A stretch of DNA of 64,000 nucleotides, taken from Portibacter marinus. Lineage in GTDB: Bacteria > Bacteroidota > Bacteroidia > Chitinophagales > Saprospiraceae. A program made the translations under genes and the position numbers. The stretch covers positions 372,001 through 436,000 of the forward strand of contig NZ_JAJNKB010000002.1 in the NCBI RefSeq assembly GCF_021533195.1, in the 5' to 3' direction. Shown one piece after another: positions 28,042 to 37,610 of this stretch (position 1 is its first letter; every line of letters begins with the position of its first letter). The notes beneath the pieces are model-generated. The model worked only from the letters and a program-made list of their open reading frames with translations. It was not told the DNA's origin and made no database searches.

Positions 28042-30849
28042 CTATCCCAACTCTAAAGATATTCTTTCGACGTTGTCAAAATTGTCTTTGACATGCATTA
28101 AAGGAATCTCGATATAAAAGGTAGTACCGCGGTCTAGAACGGTTGAGAATCTGATGTGACCGTTGAATGATTCCATCATATTTGCAGCAATTGCAAGTCC
28201 CAGTCCCGTTCCACTGCTCTTAGTTGTGAAATTAGGAGTGAAAACCTTGTCTTTCATATGATCAGGTATGCCGATACCATTGTCTTTAATTTCAACCACG
28301 GCTATTCCTGATTTCTTATAAAGTTTCAGATCTATTCTACCTCTACGATCAGTGGGAATGGCCTGAATGGCATTTTTGAGAATGTTATTGAGGACTCTTA
28401 TCAGATGATTTCGGTCTGCAAAAACATAGATTTCATCAAGAGGCTCTGTCATGTAGATGTCCATATCATCTCTTTTCCTGAAAAGATCATGAATGGTTTC
28501 TACGATTTCATTTAAAATGATTTTTTCGTTGCTTCCCTGAGGCATTGTTCCAAAATTAGAAAATTCTGATGCAATTTGGGATAAGTTATCAATTTGCTCA
28601 ATGATGGTATTGCTAACATTATTAACCAATTTTTCAGGATCCTCGCTTTTCCTTATTGCTCTCTGCATATACTGAATACTCAGTTTCATAGGTGTCAAGG
28701 GATTTTTAATCTCATGGGCTACCTGCTTGGCCATTTCACGCCATGCACCTTCACGCTCTGTTTTGGCGATCATCATGGCAGATTCGTCCAATTGGTTAGC
28801 CATTTCATTATAATTGGATATCAATTGTCCCAATTCATCCTCGGTATCCCATTCTAATTGCTTGTTCTTACGACCTAATTTGAAGTTTTTTATTTGATTT
28901 CCCAAGACTGTTATGGGCCTGGTGATAGAATTAGCGACGGCAAGTGCAATCGCTCCTGCAAATAGAAAGAGGAAGACATAAACATTTAACAGTGTTCCCA
29001 CAAAATCGGTGACATTATTTTGAGTCTTAATCTGAGAAGTATGCAACAATTGAAGATAAGCCAGATTTTCATTTTGACTGGACGATTGACTGCTATAGAT
29101 AACGGGGATAAATATATTTCTATATTTTAAATCGCCTAGTTCAATCAAATCCTCCTCTTGATAAACATTGTTGGTACTTCGTAACAGATTGATTAATGCT
29201 TTATTGAGTGTGACCTGGGAAAATCCCAATTCAAAGAGTTTAGAGGCTGACGAATTAATTAACCTTCCCTCCTGGTCAAATAGGTGGATGTCCACCTGGT
29301 GCGTTTCCGAAATTGCATGGATGTTGGATTCCAGAATCCGAAGGGCATTTTTTGCCTTGTCTGCATTTTGCATTCGAGCAGAAATATCGGCAGTAATCGC
29401 CACATTTTTTTCCTCAATCAACTCCGCATCGTATTCATTTGATAAGTATCTAAAATAAAAAATGGTGACAATACCGATGGCTACAAAAGAGAAAATGCTA
29501 AGTATTACTATAGATAGCTGGATTCTTCTTCTTAGGGATGAAATGTTACTTAGCTTTAGTAGTATTTCGTCAGGAAGAAAATTCCATCTGGTATTTGCCA
29601 ATGCTATCAGGCTTAAAAGGACTCCCATCAAAATAAACAAAAATGAGAATAAGGAGATAGGTTTGATTAGCCTGGCATATTTAGACTGCAAATGAATAGA
29701 AGTGTGGTCATCTACCTTATAGACCAGGTTTGCAATGTTTCCTTCATTATAGTTGTAGTATTCACCTTTCTGAAGGGATCTGGCTCTTTGATTTTCATTC
29801 TTGAAGGCGTAGGTATTCGATTTCTTTAAGATACCATTGATATAAACACCATAATCAGGTGCCTCGCTGATCTTTTTGTAGGTGTTGGTCAGTAATTTTT
29901 CTGGTTCATTGAATTGATCCGCAGGTAAAAATTCCAAAAAGATATGAAATGGACTCCCCGGGTGACTTTTTGCGGCCTTTAACTTCGTTAGCAAATAAAT
30001 ATTGCTTACCGGATCAAAGAATATATTGGTATCGAGTGCTATACTATTTTTTATAAAGTCGTTGTAATAGGCCATCGAAGTATACTGATCGAAAACCATT
30101 GCATTTCCGAAACGGTCATAAGCATTTAATATAGGTTTCGTTCTTTGGTCTAGATTAGTATACTGACTCAGAGGAATTTCCAGTATTTGGTTGTATTCAA
30201 CTTTGTGAATTTTAAGTGGGTTAGGAATCGAATCAAAAATGGCGAGGGTAGAACCATCATCCAGGCTTTGACTCAATTGCTGTAATTGGTTTACATTTGT
30301 AGTATCCTTTTCTTCGATCAATGATTTTGCAAAGTCAATCCTATGGTTTAGATCATATTTGAGATAAAAATTAAACAGAAGAATGGCTGCGAGACTGCAT
30401 AGTGTGATCATCCAAAAAATTATCCATATAATGCTTGTTTCTCTCTTGTCTATAAATAGATCTGCAAGAAATAAAAAACTAGTCACTGAAAGGTAATAGG
30501 GAAAGTAACCTATCTGTAGGTCAATCAGATAATAAATAGGGATACTCAAAAGAATGGCCGATAACAGGCAGGAAAACCGGACCCAGTAGTTGAGATCAAG
30601 AGATTTTACTTTGATACTCAGCAAATAAGTGCCATAGAATTGTATGAGCAGTAATCCGACTATACCGGTTAAGCTTGCGTATGAACCAGGTTTTAGCTCC
30701 AGTAAATTTTCAAAATCGTAATCAATTCCCGAGGAAATAATGATCCATTTGGCAAAGGCTGAAAATAGCAATATGGAAATGACTATTAGCGCGTAATAAG
30801 CGAACGCTAATACTATACGATTCCGTGATATTGCTTTATTGAATGCCAA
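28042..30849 (-). CDS. NtrY-like sensor histidine kinase
   Basis: The 935-residue protein begins with about five transmembrane segments and a long extracytoplasmic region. A further segment pair lies near residues 400-470, and a last one precedes the HAMP domain (NSITRPITVLGNQIKNFKLG). The kinase core has the H-box MAKQVAHEIKNPLTPMKLS (phospho-acceptor His712), N-box NHLIRVLNNILKNAIQ, G1 DNGIGIP, F-box FTPNFTTK and G2 GTGLGLAI. HEIKNPLTPMKLS is the NtrY-type H-box, so the natural partner would be an NtrX/NtrC-type sigma-54 regulator. One is found 19 kb away at 49517-50791, but none is adjacent. The signal sensed is unknown. It is divergent from rnpB. Confidence 0.9.
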   Translation of the reverse strand: MAFNKAISRNRIVLAFAYYALIVISILLFSAFAKWIIISSGIDYDFENLLELKPGSYASLTGIVGLLLIQFYGTYLLSIKVKSLDLNYWVRFSCLLSAILLSIPIYYLIDLQIGYFPYYLSVTSFLFLADLFIDKRETSIIWIIFWMITLCSLAAILLFNFYLKYDLNHRIDFAKSLIEEKDTTNVNQLQQLSQSLDDGSTLAIFDSIPNPLKIHKVEYNQILEIPLSQYTNLDQRTKPILNAYDRFGNAMVFDQYTSMAYYNDFIKNSIALDTNIFFDPVSNIYLLTKLKAAKSHPGSPFHIFLEFLPADQFNEPEKLLTNTYKKISEAPDYGVYINGILKKSNTYAFKNENQRARSLQKGEYYNYNEGNIANLVYKVDDHTSIHLQSKYARLIKPISLFSFLFILMGVLLSLIALANTRWNFLPDEILLKLSNISSLRRRIQLSIVILSIFSFVAIGIVTIFYFRYLSNEYDAELIEEKNVAITADISARMQNADKAKNALRILESNIHAISETHQVDIHLFDQEGRLINSSASKLFELGFSQVTLNKALINLLRSTNNVYQEEDLIELGDLKYRNIFIPVIYSSQSSSQNENLAYLQLLHTSQIKTQNNVTDFVGTLLNVYVFLFLFAGAIALAVANSITRPITVLGNQIKNFKLGRKNKQLEWDTEDELGQLISNYNEMANQLDESAMMIAKTEREGAWREMAKQVAHEIKNPLTPMKLSIQYMQRAIRKSEDPEKLVNNVSNTIIEQIDNLSQIASEFSNFGTMPQGSNEKIILNEIVETIHDLFRKRDDMDIYMTEPLDEIYVFADRNHLIRVLNNILKNAIQAIPTDRRGRIDLKLYKKSGIAVVEIKDNGIGIPDHMKDKVFTPNFTTKSSGTGLGLAIAANMMESFNGHIRFSTVLDRGTTFYIEIPLMHVKDNFDNVERISLELG

Positions 30850-30965
30850 CTCATATCTATTTAAGAGATGGGTTGCTTACCAACCGTTTTCTCATTATAA
30901 GGTAAAAATAAGAATAATATATATTATAATATAATTTAATATGAACCTTCCCTGACATTCCTGCA

Positions 30966-30993
30966 TTGATAAGTTACAATAGTATTAACTTTA
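30966..30993 (+). promoter_or_regulatory. Promoter of rnpB
   Basis: TTG (30966-30968), a 17-nt spacer and TAACTTTA (30986-30993, one mismatch to TAnnTTTG) predict initiation near 30999. This agrees with the 5' end of RNase P helix P1. The preceding stretch 30850-30965 is AT-rich with no other feature seen. Confidence 0.45.
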
Positions 30994-30996
30994 CTA

Positions 30997-31372
30997 TTTC
31001 ATAGAATTCTATCGCTGAAAACTTTCAGAGGAAAGTCCGGACAACGTAGAGTATTGCGCCTCCTAATAAGAGGGTGGAAAGGCCGAAATGCCTTACCAAC
31101 AGAAAGTGTCACAGAAAGTATACCGTCACGCGTAGTCGTGATAAGGGTGAAAACGTGAGGTAAGAGCTCACGACTTATCTGGCAACAGGTAATGTAGACA
31201 AACCTCGCAAGTTGAAATGTCATGTACATACCAGTCGGCTTCAGCCGAGATAATGACTCGTTATTTTTCTTAGGATTCTGGTAGGGGTAGACAGCTTAGA
31301 TCATGCTTAAGGCGTGACCAGATAAATGATAGAACACAGAAATGTGCACAGAATCCGGCTTATTCTATGAAA
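30997..31372 (+). ncRNA. rnpB: RNase P RNA (bacterial type A)
   Basis: The universal 5' core GAGGAAAGTCCGGACA (around 31028-31043) and the 3' core ACAGAA...GAATCCGGCTTA (around 31346-31362), which together form helix P4, are both present. TTTCATAGAAT at 30997-31007 pairs exactly with ATTCTATGAAA at 31362-31372, giving helix P1 and defining both ends. Intervening conserved parts such as GGTAAGAGCTCAC (around 31160) and GGCAACAGG also fit. The RNA is the catalytic part of RNase P, which trims tRNA 5' leaders. A long terminator follows at once. Confidence 0.95.
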
Positions 31373-31374
31373 TT

Positions 31375-31414
31375 AAAAAAGGGCAGTATGATTGATATCA
31401 TACTGCCCTTTTTT
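31375..31414. terminator. Bidirectional terminator between rnpB and porV
   Basis: An 18-bp stem (AAAAAAGGGCAGTATGAT at 31375-31392, ATCATACTGCCCTTTTTT at 31397-31414) has a 4-nt loop. The A-tract on one side and T-tract on the other let it terminate rnpB on plus and porV on minus. Confidence 0.92.
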
Positions 31415-31426
31415 AATATTCTTTTT

Positions 31427-32641
31427 TTAGTTCACAGCTACTCCGCCGAAATCATAATTGAAACCGAATCTAAGTGTATTATCCAATGGACCTCTTCTAT
31501 TGCTTGTGGGTACCAAATAGGATAGATTCATTCCAAAGACATTGTATTTCAAACCTATTCCTACGGTTAAGAACTGTCGGTCTCCTTTCAGTGGGTGTTC
31601 GTAGTAATATCCAGCTCGCACCGCAAACTGATTATCGTACCAATATTCTAATCCTGCGGAATAATAGATTTCATTGAACTCTTCACTACCTCCACCTGAG
31701 GCATCATTGAATGACTCCAATGCGGCTTCAAATATCGACTTTTCTTTATAATCCGGTACACCATTTCCATCAGTATCGTAGCTTTCAGTGTCTTCAGCAG
31801 GAACTGGAGTGGGTACCAATAATTTATTTAGATCCAAAGCGATGGTAAATGAATTATAGTCATCCACATCTATTTTCCAGGCTGCACCAATTCCCAAATT
31901 AGCAGGAATATAGTCTCTATTGATATTTCTGGTGTAAGTAATTTTAGAACCAAGATTGGATATCGCCAGACCTATGGTCAGATCAGAGCCATAGTCACCC
32001 AGATTGATAGGTGCTACGTAAGTTAAAGAAAGATCAGTAGCGAACGCATTACCTATGAATATGTCTGTTGTAGGATCAAGTTGCTGTCCGGCTGCAAGGT
32101 TTGAATATATATACTTCGCTGTTAATGCAGCTGAAAAATTTTCACCTAATTTCCTTGCGTAGGCAAAGGATATATCCATTTCTCTTGGTCTTCCAGTTCC
32201 GATTCCATTTCCATCAATGTCGGTGAAAGGAATATCACCCAAGGAGAAAAATCGAATGGCAAAGCCAAGGGATTGCAGATCATTAATCTTCTTGTAACCA
32301 GATAAATAAGCCAGATACACATCTTGAAGTCCTAATTGTCTTAACCATGGTGTATAAGTTGCAGAAACACTGAGATCATTTTCTACAAATGCAAGTTTTG
32401 AAGCATTGTAATGCATTGAGTTGGCATCAGCGGAAATTCCTATACCAGCGTCTCCCATGCCACCGCTTCTTGCATCCGGGTTGATTCTTAGAAAAGGAAC
32501 GGCTGTTAATAGCGTATTAGGCAGACAATTTCCATCTGAGTCTACTACGCAACCTTTCTCAGGCCACCATACTTGTGCTTTGACCGCAAAGCATGAAGTC
32601 AAAACAGCCAAAACTGTTAGTACATATAGATTTTTAATCAT
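31427..32641 (-). CDS. porV: Type IX secretion outer-membrane protein PorV (LptO)
   Basis: The 404-residue protein has a Sec signal peptide ending AVKAQ near residue 23. The mature region resembles the FadL-like PorV barrel: RINPDARSGGMGDAGIGISA followed by DANSMHYNASKLAF, alternating beta strands, and a C-terminal aromatic strand (NTLRFGFNYDFGG). PorV shuttles cargo with a C-terminal sorting domain from the translocon to the attachment complex, where PorU cleaves it. It lies 39 bp downstream of porU on the same strand, so the two likely form an operon. That organisation is typical of Bacteroidota with T9SS. Confidence 0.92.
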   Translation of the reverse strand: MIKNLYVLTVLAVLTSCFAVKAQVWWPEKGCVVDSDGNCLPNTLLTAVPFLRINPDARSGGMGDAGIGISADANSMHYNASKLAFVENDLSVSATYTPWLRQLGLQDVYLAYLSGYKKINDLQSLGFAIRFFSLGDIPFTDIDGNGIGTGRPREMDISFAYARKLGENFSAALTAKYIYSNLAAGQQLDPTTDIFIGNAFATDLSLTYVAPINLGDYGSDLTIGLAISNLGSKITYTRNINRDYIPANLGIGAAWKIDVDDYNSFTIALDLNKLLVPTPVPAEDTESYDTDGNGVPDYKEKSIFEAALESFNDASGGGSEEFNEIYYSAGLEYWYDNQFAVRAGYYYEHPLKGDRQFLTVGIGLKYNVFGMNLSYLVPTSNRRGPLDNTLRFGFNYDFGGVAVN

Positions 32642-32680
32642 TAGTTGTAAAATTTAGAGGCGCAAATATAAGCGATTTAA

Positions 32681-35600
32681 TCATTTAAGGATCACTAGTT
32701 TTTCGAAATTGCTTTCTTTCTTTATACCTAACTGATTAGCATATACATTTATTTTATAGAGGTATACACCATTCGCTATTTTCTGACCATAATCATCCAA
32801 GCCATCCCACTCAATATCATCAATTCTAAAGCCATCATCAATTTGAATATTTTCAATGGTTTTAACAATTTGGCCTGACATATTGTAGATATGAATTAAG
32901 ATTTCTAATTCCGTGCCAGGAAGATTATGTTCAAATTGGAATAAAGTTCTGGTGCTGAAAGGGTTAGGATAGTTGAACACATGCTCCAGAGTGGAACCTA
33001 AATCATCAACTACGATAAACTCTGTATAGCCTTCTCCGGGGTTATTTGAAAGATCCCAGGCTTTTACTTTTAAAGTGTGCTTTCCAGGTTCAATATCTTT
33101 CAATGGAAATCTGACAGTTCCCTTTCTGGAATCATTTAAATCTGCTTCATAAAAATCATTGAGAATGTAAAGTTCCTTACTGTTATTATCTAATTCAGCA
33201 GTCAAATCATGCCCGACACTAACGCCTGCTACATTGATACCAAAATCGTCTTCTAACTTTATGAGTAAGATAGGTTCAGAATTACTAATGCCTCCGAAAA
33301 CGAAGTCTTCATCATTTAAAAAAACGTCTACGAGCGGAGGATTGTCGTCCTCTACACCTTCATTGCTACCTCCGATGTAGAAATCATTAAAATATCCGGC
33401 GGCATCCACTTCATCATTGGACGCGTATAGACTAATTTTCCCCTTGCCATATTTGAAATTGATGTCGGAAGGAAGGTAAAATTCAAATGCAAACCGACCA
33501 TTTTCAACCTTCGACTGACCCTTAAATAGCACCGTTTTTTGCAAATTGAATTCTTGCTCTCTACTGGAGGAATTGTTTTGCAAGGTTTTAGCCTGAATCA
33601 CTTTGTCAAATACAGATGCATTCACAATACCATTAAAATCCTCTAAAACATCTCCATTGCCATCTGCCACATAACCTTCAAAGGACATTTTCTGTAAAGC
33701 ACCGATCGTATCAGGCACATAATCATTATCAATGGTTACACCATTGATCGAAGAGGTTATGATATTAAATTTAGGGATCGCAAGTTTCAGGGCAGGATCT
33801 CCTATTAAAAGAAATTTACGTGAATTAACATTGACCGTATCATTGTGATTAGAATTTTTAGCCCTTCTCAATATTTCACCAATTCCCAGATAATCGCCAT
33901 CGACCTTGGAAAAAATGGTATCAAACACAGATTCTGTCAGCTCTTTATTTCTATTGACAAAAACAGCCCGCACGGTAGACATTAAACCGATCGCCCCGCC
34001 ATTTTCTTCGAAAAGGATGGTTTCGCCAGCGGAAGTTTCAGCTGGACTATCAAATCCTGTAAATGAGCATGTGGCGGTAATCATTAAGGGCAACTTGTTG
34101 GTGTTATTCCATCCAGCGACGTCTTCTCTTTTTAAAACGCGCTCCTGTGCCCAACCCTTTGGTCCGCCATGGCCCAAGTAGCAAAGGGTGAGCATGCCTT
34201 TGAAAAGATTATTGTAAAGCGCTTCAGTTGCTTGAGGATAGCGCTCACCTCCGGGAGTAGACACTTGTGGAAAAGCATCAAAGTAGATTTTCTCAAAATT
34301 AAATGATTCGTATTTCCTGCGCGTTTTCTCAGCTATAAAATCAGAGTCGCGTAAATGAATGTTACCATCTTCGTCATCCGCAGCAAAACCCACCCTCAGT
34401 CTCCATTCTTTCATGGTCACAGGATCGGTCTCATATCGTAAGATTTTATCCACCACAATATTAGCCTCCCGAGCCGTTCTTGCCGGTATACGCCCTACAG
34501 CAATATCCAGACCACCGACAAGATTATCTCCTTCGTGTTCATCTAATAAAGCATAAAAATCGTCAGTAGGAAAAGCATTGATGGGATGAAGAGAATTTTG
34601 AGTCTCATAAACGGGAACAAAATTCTCGTCATTGAATTCATCCCTGTGTTTATAGTCATAAGATCCATCGCCAATGATTGATAAAAACCTAAAACCAGGA
34701 TCTCTTAGGTACAGCATTCTGGCGAAATTTCTGATTCCCGGTACATCTACTCTCCCTGAGCTGAATTCGTTATACACCTGAGAAACTGGAACAGCTACTG
34801 TATTTAAGTCACTGTGGTCCGCTCTGTGTCTGGCCAAATTTTCTGCAGCTTCTTTAAAATTTTCATGATAGAGTATGATCAGGTCTGCATTATTTATTCC
34901 ATGCAAATTCTGATTCTCTACTGGTCCTATAAAGTTTGGTTTACTATTTACAGTTCCTGGATCAAAAACGACAAATTCATGGTGACCTGTAGAACTATAA
35001 GCAAACAGATTTCCATCGAATGCTTGTCGACGAACGCCTTCAGGGAAAGTCACATCCCAAACTTGTAAGTCATTTGTGATGTTTTCAATTTCGTATCCAT
35101 AGACACTTCCAGCTAAATCTTCGCGGCTCCTGAATATGATGGGAGCATTTTCATAAACAAGTTTGGACTTATACTCCATCAGGATATAATCTAACCAGGC
35201 TTCAGCGTCGCCGGCAGCATTCTGATAAGACAATCTAACACTTGGGTTTTTCTGATTTAGATTGATACTAAATGACTCCTTTTCAAGATCAGCATAAGTG
35301 GTTTCAATTTTTGAAGTGCTTACTCCATTGAATGAAAGGCTTTGTGCTACACCATCAACTAAAAAAGAAAGTCTGGAAGCTGTATTAGATCTCCCTGCCG
35401 CCTGAATTTCAAAGGACACCGGTTCAGAAATATCAATATTGGCATCCGTAAAGAAAGCGCTTAAATCAATTTCCCCGCCACTTCTCAGCTTGTCACTGAA
35501 CCACATTTTTCCAGAACCTTGGGTAGATTGAAAATCAGCAAGCAGGTTGTATTCATCCTTTTCATATCTGGTGTATGCATCATAATTAGTATGATATTCG

Positions 35601-36457
35601 CTTGATATTTCATTGGATCTTAAGCTGACGCGCTTTCCTTCTTCTGAGCCCAATTTGATAAAGTAATAATTCTGATCATCGTAAATATTGTGACGATATT
35701 CAAAATTTTCATAAGCGTGTGGTCCGTGAGCATAAAATAGGATAAAATCACCCTGATCGAAACTTCCGTCCGATTCCCCTTCTATATAAATTGCGTTTTC
35801 GATCAGGTCGTCATTTCTGAACAACCGATTGGCCTCTGGATTCATTCCTCCCGGATTACCAAAAATCTGGATCCTCCTGGGGTCGAACTGTGTAACGGGA
35901 ATATCATTTTCATCGAAAAAAGATTTATTGATCTTATAAATACCAGATTTAGAAATGCCTACTTTGTATATATCGCCATCCTTCAGTACCGAACTGTTCT
36001 TAAATTCTGGGCCACCTCTCATGCTGGTAGTTGGTTGAGGTGTGAATTGATAAGTAAATTCAATTTGTGTGATTCTTTCCAGCCTACCGGATTTTTTAAT
36101 GAAAGGGAGAAAAGCATACGCAATTTGAAAACCATTTCTTTCTTGTATGGTTTGAGAAGTTATTTGCGGAGCATTAGATAGTAAGTGATCAGGTATGTCG
36201 AGTTTAGATGTTGGTTCACTTTCATAGCTTAGTACATTAAATTTTGCTGTTCCAAATGAGGATGTTTTTAGCATTCCGGTAAAGTATGGCAGTCCAAATG
36301 GTCCACTGAATTGTGCGTTGCGAAAAGAGGCGGTCTCAGGATTTTCGTTATTTTGAGTCCAATTTAGTGTCTTTACAATACTTTTTTGACTGTAAATAGC
36401 TGATTGAAAATTAAATAAGATAAGCGTTAATAGAAGTAAAGTTTTATTTCGCATCAT
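32681..36457 (-). CDS. porU: Type IX secretion sortase PorU (gingipain-type C25 peptidase)
   Basis: The protein has 1258 residues with an N-terminal signal peptide (LLLLTLILFNFQSAIYSQ). The central peptidase C25 domain shows the catalytic pair His763 in CYLGHGGPKGW and Cys797 in ITATCSFTGFD. The C-terminal end resembles a T9SS type A sorting domain itself (NYPNPFSTRTLFQFEH, then WDGLDDYGQKIANGVYLYKI), as expected for PorU. It removes the sorting domain of cargo and joins the new C-terminus to A-LPS. It shares a 73-bp divergent control region with the PorP/SprF gene at 36531. Confidence 0.94.
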   Translation of the reverse strand: MMRNKTLLLLTLILFNFQSAIYSQKSIVKTLNWTQNNENPETASFRNAQFSGPFGLPYFTGMLKTSSFGTAKFNVLSYESEPTSKLDIPDHLLSNAPQITSQTIQERNGFQIAYAFLPFIKKSGRLERITQIEFTYQFTPQPTTSMRGGPEFKNSSVLKDGDIYKVGISKSGIYKINKSFFDENDIPVTQFDPRRIQIFGNPGGMNPEANRLFRNDDLIENAIYIEGESDGSFDQGDFILFYAHGPHAYENFEYRHNIYDDQNYYFIKLGSEEGKRVSLRSNEISSEYHTNYDAYTRYEKDEYNLLADFQSTQGSGKMWFSDKLRSGGEIDLSAFFTDANIDISEPVSFEIQAAGRSNTASRLSFLVDGVAQSLSFNGVSTSKIETTYADLEKESFSINLNQKNPSVRLSYQNAAGDAEAWLDYILMEYKSKLVYENAPIIFRSREDLAGSVYGYEIENITNDLQVWDVTFPEGVRRQAFDGNLFAYSSTGHHEFVVFDPGTVNSKPNFIGPVENQNLHGINNADLIILYHENFKEAAENLARHRADHSDLNTVAVPVSQVYNEFSSGRVDVPGIRNFARMLYLRDPGFRFLSIIGDGSYDYKHRDEFNDENFVPVYETQNSLHPINAFPTDDFYALLDEHEGDNLVGGLDIAVGRIPARTAREANIVVDKILRYETDPVTMKEWRLRVGFAADDEDGNIHLRDSDFIAEKTRRKYESFNFEKIYFDAFPQVSTPGGERYPQATEALYNNLFKGMLTLCYLGHGGPKGWAQERVLKREDVAGWNNTNKLPLMITATCSFTGFDSPAETSAGETILFEENGGAIGLMSTVRAVFVNRNKELTESVFDTIFSKVDGDYLGIGEILRRAKNSNHNDTVNVNSRKFLLIGDPALKLAIPKFNIITSSINGVTIDNDYVPDTIGALQKMSFEGYVADGNGDVLEDFNGIVNASVFDKVIQAKTLQNNSSSREQEFNLQKTVLFKGQSKVENGRFAFEFYLPSDINFKYGKGKISLYASNDEVDAAGYFNDFYIGGSNEGVEDDNPPLVDVFLNDEDFVFGGISNSEPILLIKLEDDFGINVAGVSVGHDLTAELDNNSKELYILNDFYEADLNDSRKGTVRFPLKDIEPGKHTLKVKAWDLSNNPGEGYTEFIVVDDLGSTLEHVFNYPNPFSTRTLFQFEHNLPGTELEILIHIYNMSGQIVKTIENIQIDDGFRIDDIEWDGLDDYGQKIANGVYLYKINVYANQLGIKKESNFEKLVILK

Positions 36458-36530
36458 ACTTTTGGTGATTCCTAGACGTTACTTAAAAACGAATTTATAT
36501 GGTTCCTATTGCTAAAAATATTATTTAAGC

Positions 36531-37544
36531 TTGAATAAAATTATTCGCGGAATAACATTTACATTGTGTCTGGCATTTGCTGCCATGTCATTACATGCTC
36601 AGGACCCTGTCTTTTCCCAATTCTATATTGATCCCCTTCAAATTAATCCTGCCTTCACAGGAAATACCTATAATCCTAAAGTGGCACTTCAGTATCGAAT
36701 GCAGTGGCCCTTGATTCCATTTGCCTATAACTCATATTCTGCTTCATACGACCAATATTTCGAGAATGCAGGAAGTGGATTCGGGGCCAATGTTCTTGCG
36801 GACAACGCTGGTAATGGTCTTTATGTTCACAATAAAATCTCATTGTTCTATGCATATCGGGCTAGATTAAAAGGAGAATCTTATTTAAAAATAGGAATGG
36901 AAGTGGCGGGAGTACAAAATCGCCTAAATTGGGATAAATTGATTTTCCTGGACCAGATAGATCCGCAATTTGGTTCGGTTAGTCCGGGAGGGACCCCATA
37001 TCCAACCTCTGAGGTCAGACCTGAAAGCTTGACAAATAATTATTTTGATGCATCCGTAGGTATGTTGTTCTATAATCCGGATTATTATTTTGGTGCTTCT
37101 TTGAAACACATTAATACACCTGGAAATAATTTTTTAGATATTAATGAAGGGTTGTATTCAGGAATACCTTTACGAGCTTCTATCCAGGCAGGAGCGCAAA
37201 TAAAAATAAGAAACTACAATATCGGAGGAGTACAATCGTTCATCTCACCGAATATCCTTTATGTATATCAAGGAAGTTTTGCCCAACTAAATGTAGGGGC
37301 GTACAGTAATTTGGGTGTCTTTTTCGTAGGAGCATGGTATCGTCACGCTTTCACTAATCCAGATGCAGTAATTTTTTCAACGGGAATTACTCAAGGAGCC
37401 CTAAAAATTGGGTATAGTTACGATCTCACCGTTTCTGCACTTTCCACCAGTAGTGGTGGATCTCATGAATTAGGAATCACATTTCTGATTGGTGAGGAGA
37501 AAAAAAGATCTAAGTATAACGATTGTTTCCAATTATTTAGATAA
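36531..37544 (+). CDS. PorP/SprF family type IX secretion membrane protein
   Basis: The 337-residue protein has a clear signal peptide (start to SLHAQ) followed by DPVFSQFYIDPLQINPAFTG, the hallmark N-terminus of the PorP/SprF family. The rest is a beta-barrel with GVGVHNKIS-like strands and a C-terminal KIGYSYDLTVSALSTSSGGS. Members usually pair with a specific cargo or with the T9SS/gliding machinery. The only start that keeps the signal peptide is the TTG at 36531. An in-frame TAA lies at 36513-36515, and the next in-frame ATG would cut the signal peptide. gldJ follows after 66 bp. Confidence 0.9.
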   Translation: MNKIIRGITFTLCLAFAAMSLHAQDPVFSQFYIDPLQINPAFTGNTYNPKVALQYRMQWPLIPFAYNSYSASYDQYFENAGSGFGANVLADNAGNGLYVHNKISLFYAYRARLKGESYLKIGMEVAGVQNRLNWDKLIFLDQIDPQFGSVSPGGTPYPTSEVRPESLTNNYFDASVGMLFYNPDYYFGASLKHINTPGNNFLDINEGLYSGIPLRASIQAGAQIKIRNYNIGGVQSFISPNILYVYQGSFAQLNVGAYSNLGVFFVGAWYRHAFTNPDAVIFSTGITQGALKIGYSYDLTVSALSTSSGGSHELGITFLIGEEKKRSKYNDCFQLFR

Positions 37545-37610
37545 TAATATTGGTACAATATGTGTTTTAGAAAAGGAATTAATTAAAAGGTAATTTACAA
37601 AGGTTTAACA

